This document shows, one piece after another, positions 22,464 through 33,501 of a DNA stretch of 64,000 bases (its first letter is position 1; each line of letters starts with the position of its first letter). Made by a program: the position numbers and the translations under genes. The stretch is taken from NCBI GenBank assembly GCA_021464245.1, contig JADCRB010000007.1, positions 248,001 to 312,000 on the forward strand, written 5' to 3'. The notes under the pieces were generated by a model. That model ran no database searches, was not told where the DNA came from, and saw only the letters and a program-made list of their open reading frames with translations. Source of the DNA: Carallia brachiata. Lineage: Eukaryota; Streptophyta; Magnoliopsida; Malpighiales; Rhizophoraceae.

Positions 22464-25147
22464 TTAATTTGACTGCAGAATAGGCTTCGTTATCATATCT
22501 GCAGGATTGTCCACTGTACTGATCTTTTCCACCACGACTTCTCCTTTTGATATAATTTCACGGACGAAATGATACATGACATCAATGTGCTTAGTTCTCT
22601 CGTGATACATTAGATTTTTGGTCAAATATATAGCACTTTGGCTGTTACAATACACAACAGTAGAACTCTGTTGTAAACCCAGATCTCCAACGAGATCTCG
22701 CAACCATAATGCTTCTTTCACTGCTTCTGTAACTACCATGTATTTAGCTTCAATTGTAGACAAAGCAATTGTAGACTGTAAAATTGCTTTCCAGCTAATG
22801 GCACAATCAGAAAGAGTGAAAACATAACTTGTTAAGGACCTCCTTTTGTCCAAATCACCAGCATAGTCGGAATCGACGTATCCAACTATATTTCCACCGG
22901 TGTTGCTATTCCTTCTGTACATCAAACCAATGTCGGTGGTTCCTCTGAGATATCGTAAAATCCACTTCACAGCTTCCCAGTGAGCTTTACCAAGATTTCC
23001 CATAAATTTGGAAACGACGCTAACAGCATGTGAAATGTCTGGACGAGTACAGACCATAGCATACATGATGCTACCAACTGCACTGCTGTATGGAACTCGA
23101 ACCATTTGCTCCATTTCCTCATTTGTTTGAGGTGACTGTGCTGCAGAGAATTTAAGTGACCTGCTAATGAGTGCACATGGGTTTGCAATCTTGCATTCCG
23201 AAACGTTCAAGAACCTTTTCAATGTACTTTTCTGTGACAAGTACAAGGTTCCAATGCCACGATCTCTGCGAATCTCCATCCCAAGTATCTTCTTAGCTGC
23301 GCCTAAGTCTTTCATTTCAAACTCACCACTCAGTTGAATCTTCAACTGATTGATTTTCGACCTGTTCTTTGCAGCTATCAACATGTTATCAACATAAAAC
23401 AATAAATAAATAAATGAATCATCTGGCAGCCTTTTGTGATTACACAACTATCATAGTTACTTCTAGAGTAACATTGTTGATCATAAAATTGTCGAACCGC
23501 TTGTATCACTATCTGGGCGATTGCTTAAGACCATAGAGTGACTTTTTCAGCAGACACACATGATCCTCCTTCGTTGGATCTTCAAAACCTTTGGCTGACG
23601 CATGTAAATCTTCTCATCAAGATTTCCATGCAAGAATGTTGTTTTTACATCAAGTTGCTCCAACTCCAGATCAAATAAGACAACTATTGCAAGTAACATT
23701 CGAATAGAACTATACTTTACAACATGAGAAAAAACTTCATGAAAGTCAATACCTTCTCGCTGTGTAAAGCCTTTTGCAACGAGACATGCCTTATATCGCG
23801 CATCCTCAGCTCCTGGGATTCCTTCCTTCCGCTTGTAGATCCATTTGCACCCAATGATCTTCTAACCCTTTGGTGGCATCACCAGCTGCCAAGTTTGATT
23901 CTTATGAAGAGACTCAATTTTCTCTGTCATGGCAGTGACCCATTTAGAGGATTCTGACTAGTTACAGCCTCCTTATAAGAATTGGGTTAAGAATCATCCA
24001 TCTCCTCAACTGCAGATAATGCAAATGCAGCTAATCCTGATATGTATCGTACAGGTGGTCGGATTTCTCTTTTACCTCTGCGTTTTGCAATACTGTAAGA
24101 GCCCTCCTCTAGTTCTGTAGCTTTCGACATCTGCTGCGTAGATTCTGCAGGTTCCAAGTGAACCTCTTGCTCTTCGTTCTCATCTACCGATTGAGCTATG
24201 CTGTCTTCCTGCACCAATTTTGAAGCCTTTACCTCTGGCTCCACTTACTCGCTGACTTCCTCGTCATCATCAACCATGATAGACCCCTTCTTCTCTGGGA
24301 GCATTGCAGACTCATCAAATGTCACATCTCTGCTGATAATAAATTTAGTTAAATTTGGATCAACACACCACAGCTTGTATCCTTTGACCCCTTCTGCATA
24401 ACCTAGGAAAATGCACTTCTTCGCTCTGGGTCCAAGCTTATCTTCCTTCACATGAGCATAAGCTGGACAACCAAACACTTTAAGATTAGAGTAATCAGCA
24501 GGAGAACCGGACCATACCTCCTCGAGAGTCTTCAACTCAATAGCTGTTGACGGTGACCGGTTGACTAAGTAGCAAGTCATGTTAATAGCTTCAGCCCAAA
24601 AGACTTTTGGTAGCTTTGCCTGTGAGAGTATACATCGAGCTCTCTCCAAGAGTGTTCTGTTCATTCATTCTGCAACTCCATTTTGCTGTGGAGTATGTCA
24701 GACTGTGCGATGTCGGACGATACCTTCATTCCTGCAAAACTTTTCAAATTCACCATAACAATATTCAAGACCATTATCGGTCCTCAAACGTTTGATCTTC
24801 TTACCAGTCTGCTTCTCGATCAAAGTCTTCCATTCTTTGAATTTGTTGAACACTTCACTCTTCTGTATAAGAAAATACACTCACACTTTCCGTGAAAAAT
24901 CATCAATGAAAGTTAACAGATATCGTTTACCACCTTTGGATAGGACAAAGGCAGGTCCCCACAAGTCAGAGTGAATGTAGTCCACCATTTGTTTAGTTTT
25001 GTGGACAGCAGTATTGAACTTGACTCTGCTTTGTTTTCCGTAGACGCAGTGTTCGCAGAACTCCAACTTGCTTATCTTCTGACCTCTAAGCAAACCTCGT
25101 TTGCTTAATTCAGTCATGCCTCGCTCACTCATGTGGCCAAGTCGCAT
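22464..25147 (-). pseudogene. copia pol: integrase, RT and RNase H, broken
   Basis: Three readable blocks on the minus strand. Integrase (25147-24245, interrupted) has the pre-integrase LGHMSERGM and CEHCVYGKQ, then HSDLWGP and FIDDFSRKV, then the core residues in ERARCILSQAKLPKVFWAEA. A linker (24244-23987) contains RRGKREIRPPVRYISGL, usual before copia RT. The RT end plus RNase H (23447-22464) reads LLFYVDNMLIAAKNRSKI and later GYVDSDYAGDLDKRRS, ALSTIEAKYM and HIDVMYHFVRE. The RT catalytic YVDD is YVDN. The stretch 23450-23990 encodes RT only in pieces. TNT1-94-like. Confidence 0.85.
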
Positions 25148-25150
25148 GTG

Positions 25151-26415
25151 TCACAATTGAGTAGTCCTAGAAATTGAATCTATTATTGAAACATTAACAC
25201 CACCAATAACTGTATTACTTTGAAGATAATAGAGGCCATTTGACAGTTTTCCCTTCATCACGATTAGTGCGCATTTGCAAACTTTAAGTACTCCACCTTC
25301 AACTGAGTACCTATAGCCATTATAATCAAGAATACTCAATGATATAAGATTCTTTTTAAGCTCTGGAACATGACGAACTTCCAATGTTCTGAAAATGTCA
25401 TCGATCATCTTGATTCGAACAGTACCAACTCCAACAATAGATAGTGCCTTGTTGTTCCCCAATAAGACTGTTCCTGCATTAATTGATTTGTACGTTAAGA
25501 ACCAGTGCTTATTAGGACTCATGTGGAATGTACAACCTGAATCAAGGATCCATTCGTCAATCGAGCTGCTAGTTGAAACTGTTAGAACAGCCTCTCCATC
25601 GGAGCTTTCAACTTCACTGGCTATGTTTGCGGTGTTGGGAAAATCATTAATTTTTTGTTTTCCCTTGTCTTTGCGCTTGGGACAATTTCGCCCGATATGT
25701 CCCCTTTCGTGACAGTGATAGCACGTTACTTTACTGTGTCTAGATTTGGATCTAGACTTGCCTCTGCTACTGGACCCCTTTTGTGTTGATCTACCTCTGA
25801 CAATCAAGCCGTCTGCTTGATTTTCTACGACCTCTTCCATCATCCGCTTCTTGAGCTCCATTGAGTTTAATGATGCCTTTACATCATCTAGGGAAAGACT
25901 CTCCCTCGCGTATAACATTGTATCAACGAAATTGTCATAAGATTGAGGTAATTTGCACAACAACATAATAGCTTGGTCCTCATCTTCAATTTTAACATCG
26001 ATAGTTTTCAAATCTAAAATTGCCTTGTTGAATTCGGCCAGGTAATCTTGAATGGGTGTTCCTTCTTTCATCCGAAATGCGTAGAGACGGTGTTTCAAAT
26101 ACACCCGGTTGGTCAGGGACTTGGTCATGTATCGGGACTCCAATTTGGACCACAAACCATCAGGAGTAGTTTGATCTGCAATTTCACGTAAAACCTCATC
26201 AGATAAACACAATAAAATTGTACTATGTGTCTTTTCCATGAGCTCCTCCTTTTTCTCCTTTGACAACGATTCTGGTAATTTTTTTTCGCCTTTGAGCGCT
26301 TTAGCTAGTGCTTGTTGGACTAATTAGGCCCTTACCTTGATACGTCACATATTGAAATCATTCTTACTATCAAATCTCTCACATCATACTTCGTTGACGA
26401 TCTTTCTGCCATCTC
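25151..26415 (-). pseudogene. copia gag and protease, broken at the N-terminus
   Basis: From 26266 the frame reads SKEKKEELMEKTHSTILLCL, a copia gag. It contains the zinc knuckle CYHCHERGHIGRNC and then the protease motif WILDSGCTFHMSPNK. The likely original start, MAERSSTKYDV (near 26415), is followed by a one-base frameshift and a TAA where the family has a Leu codon (about 26325). Confidence 0.85.
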
Positions 26416-26437
26416 GAAATATTTGCAGCAATCAGTT

Positions 26438-26451
26438 GGGCTCTGATACCA
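26438..26451 (-). other. copia tRNA primer-binding site
   Basis: Minus strand TGGTATCAGAGCCC, three bases inside the 5' LTR end; the usual initiator-Met tRNA complement. Confidence 0.85.
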
Positions 26452-26454
26452 ATT

Positions 26455-26516
26455 TATTGGACTAAAAATTTGACGCATGTGTTTCTTGCTCCAATTGCAA
26501 GACATCAACTTCAACA
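26455..26516 (-). repeat. 5' LTR of the copia element (62 bp)
   Basis: Begins TATTGGACTAAAAATTTGA (TG changed to TA) and ends ACTTCAACA, directly followed by the target duplication GTTGG. Confidence 0.72.
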
Positions 26517-26672
26517 GTTGGAAACTAGTAATATTTAATTTTTCTCTTTTTTAGTTGTTGGTGTTTATATGCAGGGGAGCTCTGTTTGCAATTCAAACAG
26601 TAAGAGACGTACGTAGTTTAGTTGATTAAATCTTTTCAACAAGAATTTAAGGACGATTTTCTCGGTGTTTTC

Positions 26673-28367
26673 ATGGAGAAAAATTCCGACGGCCAGGATG
26701 GGTCGTTGGAACAGAAACCTATTAGCTTGCAGGCATTGGTGGACAGGCAGAATAATAGAATTTTACTTGCTGGATGCGATGGGGATTTTGTTGACATGCT
26801 ATTCGGTCTTTTGACAATGCCTATGGGAACAATTATCAGGAATACTCGCGAATGGCCAATGGCTAAGGGGATAGGTTGCATGAAAAACTTGTACAGGAGC
26901 GCTGAAGCTTTTGTTAAGCGGATTTTCAGGACCGAAGCATGCAAGACTGTGTTGCTTTACCCTCGCAATGGAGCTGCAACTCTGTGCAAGAACAGAAAAC
27001 TGAAAATTTTTTATGATGAATCCTTAAGATAATTCTTGTGTCTGTCAAACTGCACTTCCAAATACGGGATATTGAGTCATCACAAGAATGATTCTTGTCC
27101 TTGCGGAAAACCGTTGAACCGGGAGATTATGCGGGAGTGTTTGTTGAAGCCATCAAATATATAGTAAGTGATGAACTAGAAGTAATGCCTTTTTTAGCTG
27201 CTGCAAGCTTTTCCATGCTTTCCAAGCTTGGAGTCACAGGTTCAAGCGCAATTGAGGAAAAAGAATTCTCACTTGGAATTACTGAGGTAAAAATCCACTT
27301 TTGGTAGACTTGTTCATATTTCATGGTGTTTACGGGGGATTTGGTGTCTTGTTTTAGGTTTTGGATCTTCTGAATCTTTCGTTGGTATCAAAGACACCTT
27401 TAACTAAGGTTATTTTGAAGCATAAACTGGCATCGGAGCTAAGCAGTAAACAATTTGATAGCTGTAGCTCTATTACACATGAAAAAAATAGAACATGGTG
27501 AAAAAGATGGGATTTCTGTCAAAATGTTTGTGACCAAATCCAAGAAGATGCTTTGTTTTGTAGAAGCAAATGCGGATTTTGCGAATCTACTCTTCAGCTG
27601 CTTCGTTCCAATTCCGCTGGGATATATAGCAAAACAAATGCATAGTGACTTTCCTGATCCCAAAGGGTGCATATAACATACATATAGGAGTGTTATGTAT
27701 GTCGGTGCACAGAATTATCTTAAGTCAAATTCAGACAGAGACATTCTACTTAGTCCTAAGGTTGCACCTGGTTTTGGCTATAAGAATCAAGTACTTGATG
27801 TGGAGGATGGAGGTGCTCACCAAAAGTATTACTATTGGTGCTGTGCCTCCTATCTTGACGACAGTCGTCCGTGGAATGAGACGGAGAAGTTGTCTACTCC
27901 TAATACATTCTCTTCAAAATATCCATATATGGGACCATATGTTTTGAGTGTTAAGGATTCTAAAACTCCGCACAATGAAGTTACCAACAGGGGTGGGGGA
28001 TTTGGGAAACGAAGTGCGACTTTCATGGTAACTGACAATTTGATCGTAAGTCCTATGTCGACCTTTTCGACTCTCTGTTTTCTTAATGAAATGAAGGTTG
28101 ATTTCAGTGACCTTGACGTGCAAGTTGTGCATGTAGGCCAATATGAGGTGAGCTCGTTTGAATCTTCAGCGGCAATTATTGATGGTTTTTTAGTTGCAAA
28201 AAAATGTGTTACTCATTATTTCTGTTATGTTTGTATTGCAGGCTAAGAGTCTCTTGGTGGCTTCTCTTCTATCTGAGAATGCTCTCACAGATATATTTCT
28301 CCGTAAAGCTCCTAATCCTGCTCCAACCATTGACAGACTCCCCAAAAAACCAAAAATAGAATGCTGA
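26673..28367 (+). pseudogene. DUF674 pseudogene (gene C)
   Basis: Exons 26673-27286, 27358-28147 and 28242-28367. The start MEKNSDGQDGSLEQKPISLQ is preceded by TATATGCAG|GGGAGC. A nonsense change (AGATAC to AGATAA, 27030-27032) follows KIFYDESLR. A deletion of about 37 bp relative to G lies near 27129, an extra A at about 27485, and another stop at about 27674 (ATA TAA). Exon 2 is 790 bp, not a multiple of three. The rest of the second half is readable (LSPKVAPGFGYKNQVLDVED), as is exon 3. It is closest to G. The copia element lies about 150 bp upstream in its leader intron. Confidence 0.82.
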
Positions 28368-28587
28368 GAATGTCAGGATAAGAGCTTGTGCTGATCATTT
28401 TGACCCTTTTGTTTCACATGTCAGAAAACGGTTTTTTTTTTTTTTTTCATTGGAAATGAATATGATGCTGCAATTTTTCAATTCCTGAAACTATAACATG
28501 GCACAAGAAACTGTTTGAGAAACTTTTTGTGTGGGTTCTTTTGAGCCTGTGCCTTTCTCTGAGAAACTGTTTTCCTGCTCTTTTGGC

Positions 28588-29684
28588 CCTGCATTTCCAC
28601 AGCTAAGTTGGGTAAGTTCTCTTTTCCTGGGGTGGTTGACAAATCTGTTAAAAGTTTGATGCTTGCTTTCCCAGAAAACGTAGTTTTCCAGCAGCTTCAT
28701 GTGATTAGTTCAGGTCCTTGAGTTGCTTGCTTGCATTAATAATACGAAAGTAAAACAGAACGGAAGGATATTATTGACCTAAACCATAATTGGCAGAACT
28801 TGGAAATAAATTGAAAACTTTGTCCTTCTTCGGAAAAAGATAACGCAAAAATTGATCCGGAGCACAAAAAAACGATAGCGTCTGGGCGATGCAATGGAAT
28901 CCAATGCAGCAATGCCCTAAATCCTAATCAATTCTCAAGAGACTCTGATTTTCACTATCGGAAAAAGGCAAACCTCACTATCAATCCCGCTTACCGTCTT
29001 CCTTTGGTACCATCTTTTCTGTCTCTCTCTCTCTCTCTCTCTCTGAGCGTTGTTTCATTAGTAATCGGTAACTAATTCTATATAATAAAGATTCAATTTT
29101 ACCCTGTTGGAGTTTAATTTTTTGTTAAGCTTTTCCGACAATATATGATATAAGACAGTGGAAGATTATTGTTTAACATCATTAGAGGATTTGTATCCAA
29201 AAAATTTGTTCAAAATGCAATTAGGCATTTTTTTTTTTACAATTACATCTTCACTTTTTGTAATAAATAAAAAGAATACATTTTATCGTTCTTTTGTTAC
29301 ACAAAATGAAGGCCTAATTGCAAAAAATGAAAGTATAATTGCATTCAGACAAATTTTTCGAATACAATTTTTTGATGTTGTAATAGTACCCTATTATTTA
29401 AGACTTGTAAATGCGATATTTCATGTCTAGATTATTTTAGTTAATTTAATTAGGAATGACATAAGGAACTGTTAAAAGAGACGCGTATTATATGTATGCT
29501 TTATTGCCAGTTATGTATTACATTTTCCGCCAGGTTACATAAGGGAAATAACTAAAGCCATTTTCGTTGCAGTTACTAATTATTAATCCAGACAATGAAG
29601 GAAGAAGAAGCGAACAGATGCCAGATTCAGGCATGGATTCAAGAATCAATAATCAATCTATCAAAAATGAATAAAAAATAACAT
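28588..29684. other. Unique junction sequence between the two duplicated blocks
   Basis: Similarity between the regions behind C and G ends at TTTTCCTGCTCTTTT (28587 and about 51597). Similarity to the RING leader begins at about 29685. The roughly 1.1 kb between is not seen elsewhere in the window. It has a (CT)n run at about 29022-29045 and no gene that I recognise. Confidence 0.6.
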
Positions 29685-30240
29685 AGTAGAAAACATAGTC
29701 AAGATCACATGCCTGAAGCTCCGGAGACAAGCTAGCCCTAGCCAAAAAAAAAAAATGATCAATAAATTTTTTTAAAAAAATACTTAGTTTTGGAATCAAG
29801 AAACAACAAACAATCAATCAAAAAAAAAAAATCAGAAAACAAAAAACTATAGAACATAGTCAAGATGATGTACCTGAAGCTCCGAGAGAAGCTAGCCAAA
29901 AAAATCTTTAAAAAAAAACTGATCAATGAATTTTTTTTTTTGAAAAAAAAAAGCTAAGGGTTTGCATTCAAGAATCAAGAAACAAGAAAAAGTAACGTAG
30001 AGTACGATCAACGCGATAATGGAATCAAATTGTTAGATAAAAGAAGAAGCGGTTCTATAGAGCACCTTACCTTTGTCAAGGAATTGAGGAAAAATGGAAA
30101 AGAGTGGCAGTAAGTTGCGGTGCTGCTCCATGTAAATGGTTAATGGTTAATTCGGGCCCCTACCTAATGCTCGGAACCCGGATTCTTGACGGCTCTAGAT
30201 TATTTTACCGGATTTTTTTTCCTTTTTTATTCCAACAATT
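29685..30240 (-). pseudogene. Orphan copy of the RING-gene promoter and leader
   Basis: Matches about 1890-2460. Shared features include two leader-exon ends (GGAGCTTCAG|GCATGT and GGAGCTTCAG|GTACAT on the minus strand), the stretch around AGCACCTTACCTTTGTCAA, and CCGGATTCTTGACGGCTC. The TATA segment is missing (GCTGCTCCATGTAAATGG instead of GCTGCATATTTATATAG). The first of the two donors is changed from GT to GC. There is no RING exon beside it. Confidence 0.7.
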
Positions 30241-30779
30241 AAATTTAGAGTTGAACAACATATTTTCAAAAAAAAATATGTAATAATAAATAGTTATACA
30301 ATTTTGTTTGATAGTATTTTATAATTTATTTATTTTTTATTTTTTATTTATTTGATTATCGAACTTTTCATATTACTACATTACTACTTTGAAGTACCTA
30401 AAATAAAAAAGCTTCATGCTAACGCAGTTGTGGGTATGCAATAGATACACATTGATATATACCGTTTGATTGTAAAAGATATATTAAATTTTAAACAAAA
30501 AAAATAAAATCTTACATATTATTAAATAGACTGTATGTCTCTTACATAACTTACTAATTATGTTGATAATCATTATGTAATCTATAGAAAAATGACAAAA
30601 AAAGAGTCCAAGTGTGTTTTTGTTGGATTTATTCTTTCTTTTCATATAATTGATTTAAAGTTTACATCAATGAATAAAATTAAAACTAAAATATGTGTGA
30701 ACTGCGTCGTTTTCTATAATACTACAATAAAAATTTTATCATTTTATTTTTTAATAAAATTACATTACAAAGTATCTTC

Positions 30780-31445
30780 ATAATTTTTGATCTCACTTAT
30801 TACAATAAATAATTTAGAGTTGGTGATTATAAAATATACTAAAATGGCTTGGTGCAGGCAATCATCAATCATTACGATGTCACTTATTATAATGGATACT
30901 TAACGTCGGCGATGATAAAATACACAGAATTTGTCCTCATGTTGGCAAAGCAATGATAAAAAACACAAATATGTCTTTATATCAGGGATCTCACTTATTG
31001 CAATAGATAATTTAGGGTCAGTAATCGTAAAAGACATAAAATATTTTTTTGTGTCAACGATTATCAATTATTATGGTCTCACTTATTATAATAGATAATT
31101 TAGGATCAGTAATTATAAAATACACTAATATGTTATCATGTCAACGATCGTGAATTATTATAATCTCACTTATTACAATGAATAATGTAGGTTTGCGATC
31201 GCAAAATATACGAATACGTATTTGTCTCGATGATTATCAATTATTACGATTTTTTTATTACAATAAATAACTGGATCAGCGATTATAAAATACACTTAAC
31301 ACATTTTCGTGTCGGTGATCATCAAATATTATGATCGCAATTATGTCGATGATCATTCATTATCATGATTTTACTTATTGTAATAAATAACTTAAGATTG
31401 GTGATTATTAAATTTGTTTTTATGTCTTTGTGTCTGCAATGGTAA
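30780..31445. repeat. 87-bp minisatellite array, copy 3 (upstream of D)
   Basis: Seven to eight degenerate units with the landmarks described for copy 1; lacks the purine-tract element. Confidence 0.72.
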
Positions 31446-32210
31446 CACTTACTTGGTAAGTAAAATTTTAATGATACATGATTGCAACAACAAAAGCAAA
31501 TCATTCAATTGTGTAAATTTTGAACCTTTCCCACTGTCCTTAAACTCCTTTTTAGAGGTATAATTTAGTTAAAATATATTTTTGTCGATAATTTTGTGTA
31601 TTTATTTTAATTTTGCTGACATGCAGAAAAAGATTTATGTTTGTGGACACTGGATGAATAATTGATTATGAGCCTTAATTTTTAACAAATAAAATACCCT
31701 CACAATAATGGCCAAAAAAAAAAATCTTTCCAAAATGAATCTTGTCAAAACCTAAAATAATTCATTATAAATTTTGTATTGTTGAAGTAAAAAAATAAAG
31801 AAAATGTAAAGAAAAAGGTTTTTTTATGGCTTGTGCAAGAAAAAACGCAACATAGTCGATCACGTCATGTTATTTTTTACTTTAAATTTCATGTCCCATT
31901 ATTACTTATTATTATTATTATTATTACTGTTATTTTAAACTTAAATTTTCCAGTTAAACTTTCATTTCTATTTTTATTATGATTCTATTTTTTTTTCCTT
32001 TTTAATTAGTTAAGACTTCGAAAGATTTTTTTTTTTTAAATCCAACATAAAATTTCAAAAATTCAATAAAAATATTTTAATAAATTGTATTTTTCAGCAT
32101 TTTCCCACCATTATATATTCATTTTATTATAATTTACAATTTGCTAAAAAATTGGTTGATTGTTTACAAGAGAAATACTTTATAAGATAAATAGAATAAA
32201 AATAAGATTG

Positions 32211-32215
<5 letters not shown>

Positions 32216-32252
<37 letters not shown>
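32216..32252. repeat. (AT)n microsatellite
   Basis: About 18 TA dinucleotides in a row in the spacer upstream of D; the same spot near F and A has shorter AT runs. Confidence 0.95.
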
Positions 32253-32259
<7 letters not shown>

Positions 32260-32587
32260 AGGTATTGACAAATGTATTGTTCGATGACCGTAATACTACT
32301 TAAAATATAAAAAAAAAGTTCAGCATTAGAGAATGTATGCTCAAATTTTTATCTGAATATAACGACATTTTAAAATTTTACAATTACTTTGATATTTTTT
32401 ATAACAAAAAAATGTACATGTTATTATTTTTTATCATAAAAAATATCAAAACAAAATAAAAAACTGAGATGTAATTATACTTGGATAAATTTTCTGACAC
32501 CAATTTTTTTGGTAGCTCTAAAAATATAGTCAAACCATGCAGTGACTTGCTAATAGCAGTTATTTCCCATAAAAGCATCAATATGTT

Positions 32588-32758
32588 GAAATTTAATATT
32601 TTAATTGGTGTTTTAATTAAAATTAAAATTAATATTTTAAAAAAATTAATAATTTTTAAAAATATAAAAATAATAAATATTTTAAAAATTATTAATTTTA
32701 TTTTAAAAATATTAATTTTAATCTTAATTAAAATACTAACTAAAATATTAAATTTTAG
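32588..32758. mobile_element. Hairpin MITE-like insertion upstream of D
   Basis: About 170 bp, nearly a perfect long inverted repeat. The left arm starts TTTAATATTTTAATTGGTG. The right arm, reverse-complemented, starts TTTAATATTTTAGTTAGTA. It lies within the promoter block, between GCAGTTATTTCCCAT and ACCCAAGTCAACG, and is missing from the other copies. Confidence 0.6.
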
Positions 32759-32760
32759 AA

Positions 32761-33018
32761 GACTAACGTCTTCTTTTAACCCAAGTCAACGTTGGGGCGG
32801 CCCATTACTTCTCGGTCAAGCTCCCATTACTTCCCGGTTAAGTTCTGTCTCTTTGAACGTAAAGTTATGGCGGACAGGTCAATTCATGCACCTTTATTCT
32901 CCTCTGAAAAAAAAAAAGGCGCTTTCAGAAACCCCTTTAATATGAAAAATCTTAATCTTCCCTTCCATCTTGCAGACTGCTCACTGGTGCATTTCTGTGC
33001 AGTTTTCGCCGAATACTG
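32761..33018 (+). promoter_or_regulatory. DUF674 gene D promoter and leader exon with upstream ORF
   Basis: Conserved block with GCCCATTACTTC, TTTGAACGTAAAGTTATGG and GGACAGGTCA. The leader exon has an upstream ATG at 32942 (MKNLNLPFHLADCSLVHF...) and an intact donor TACTG|GTAAGT. Confidence 0.6.
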
Positions 33019-33501
33019 GTAAGTTGCTGGATCTTAATTTTCAGCTTCGGGTTTATTGTTGTTTGTTCCAACAGTAAATATGAATGTAGCATATAAAAAT
33101 CTGATTTTTAACTATCGGAAATATAAGATAGGCACCTGATAGTAGGCAACTAGTACAATGGCATCCAACGATAAGTGTGCTCGGTGCTTGTTCTTTTCTT
33201 CATGTTTGGTATTCAAAGATTTGCTGTTAAACAGGAAAAAAAATCAATTACACAATAAAAAAGAGAATCTTCAGGCTAATTTTTGGATCCATAACTGTGC
33301 ATGGCCATCTATCTAGTAGTTGCCCTCTTTGTGCTAGTTCCTGTTATGCTTGGAATTTAAAATTGTTCTTTATTAGGTGATTTATAACCCCACAACCATT
33401 CTAACTTTGTTGACTGGGTTTTTGTAAAGCAGAAGAGCTGTTGCAGTTCTTATAGTGCCTTGAACTTCCAAATCCAATTACCAGTTTTTTGTTATTGATC
33501 C

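Larger units (their letters stand above)
22300..26516 (-). mobile_element. Ty1/copia retrotransposon, degenerate, very short LTRs
   Basis: The element is 4.2 kb, coding strand minus, flanked by the 5-bp duplication GTTGG (22295-22299 and 26517-26521). The termini are direct repeats of 59 and 62 bp. Next to the right repeat, on the minus strand, is TGGTATCAGAGCCC, the initiator-Met tRNA primer site used by plant copia elements. Next to the left repeat is a purine tract, AAGGGAGAGATT. The internal order gag, protease, integrase, RT, RNase H is the copia order. It sits in the leader intron of gene C in opposite orientation. Frameshifts, stops and an altered RT motif make it non-autonomous. Confidence 0.9.

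Noticed and set aside
29158..29430. 90-aa ORF in the junction sequence
   Set aside because: AT-driven composition, no motif, no promoter or splice context.
32481..32945. 154-aa ORF with Ile/Lys/Leu runs
   Set aside because: It spans the AT-rich hairpin insertion and part of the D promoter; composition is that of A/T sequence.
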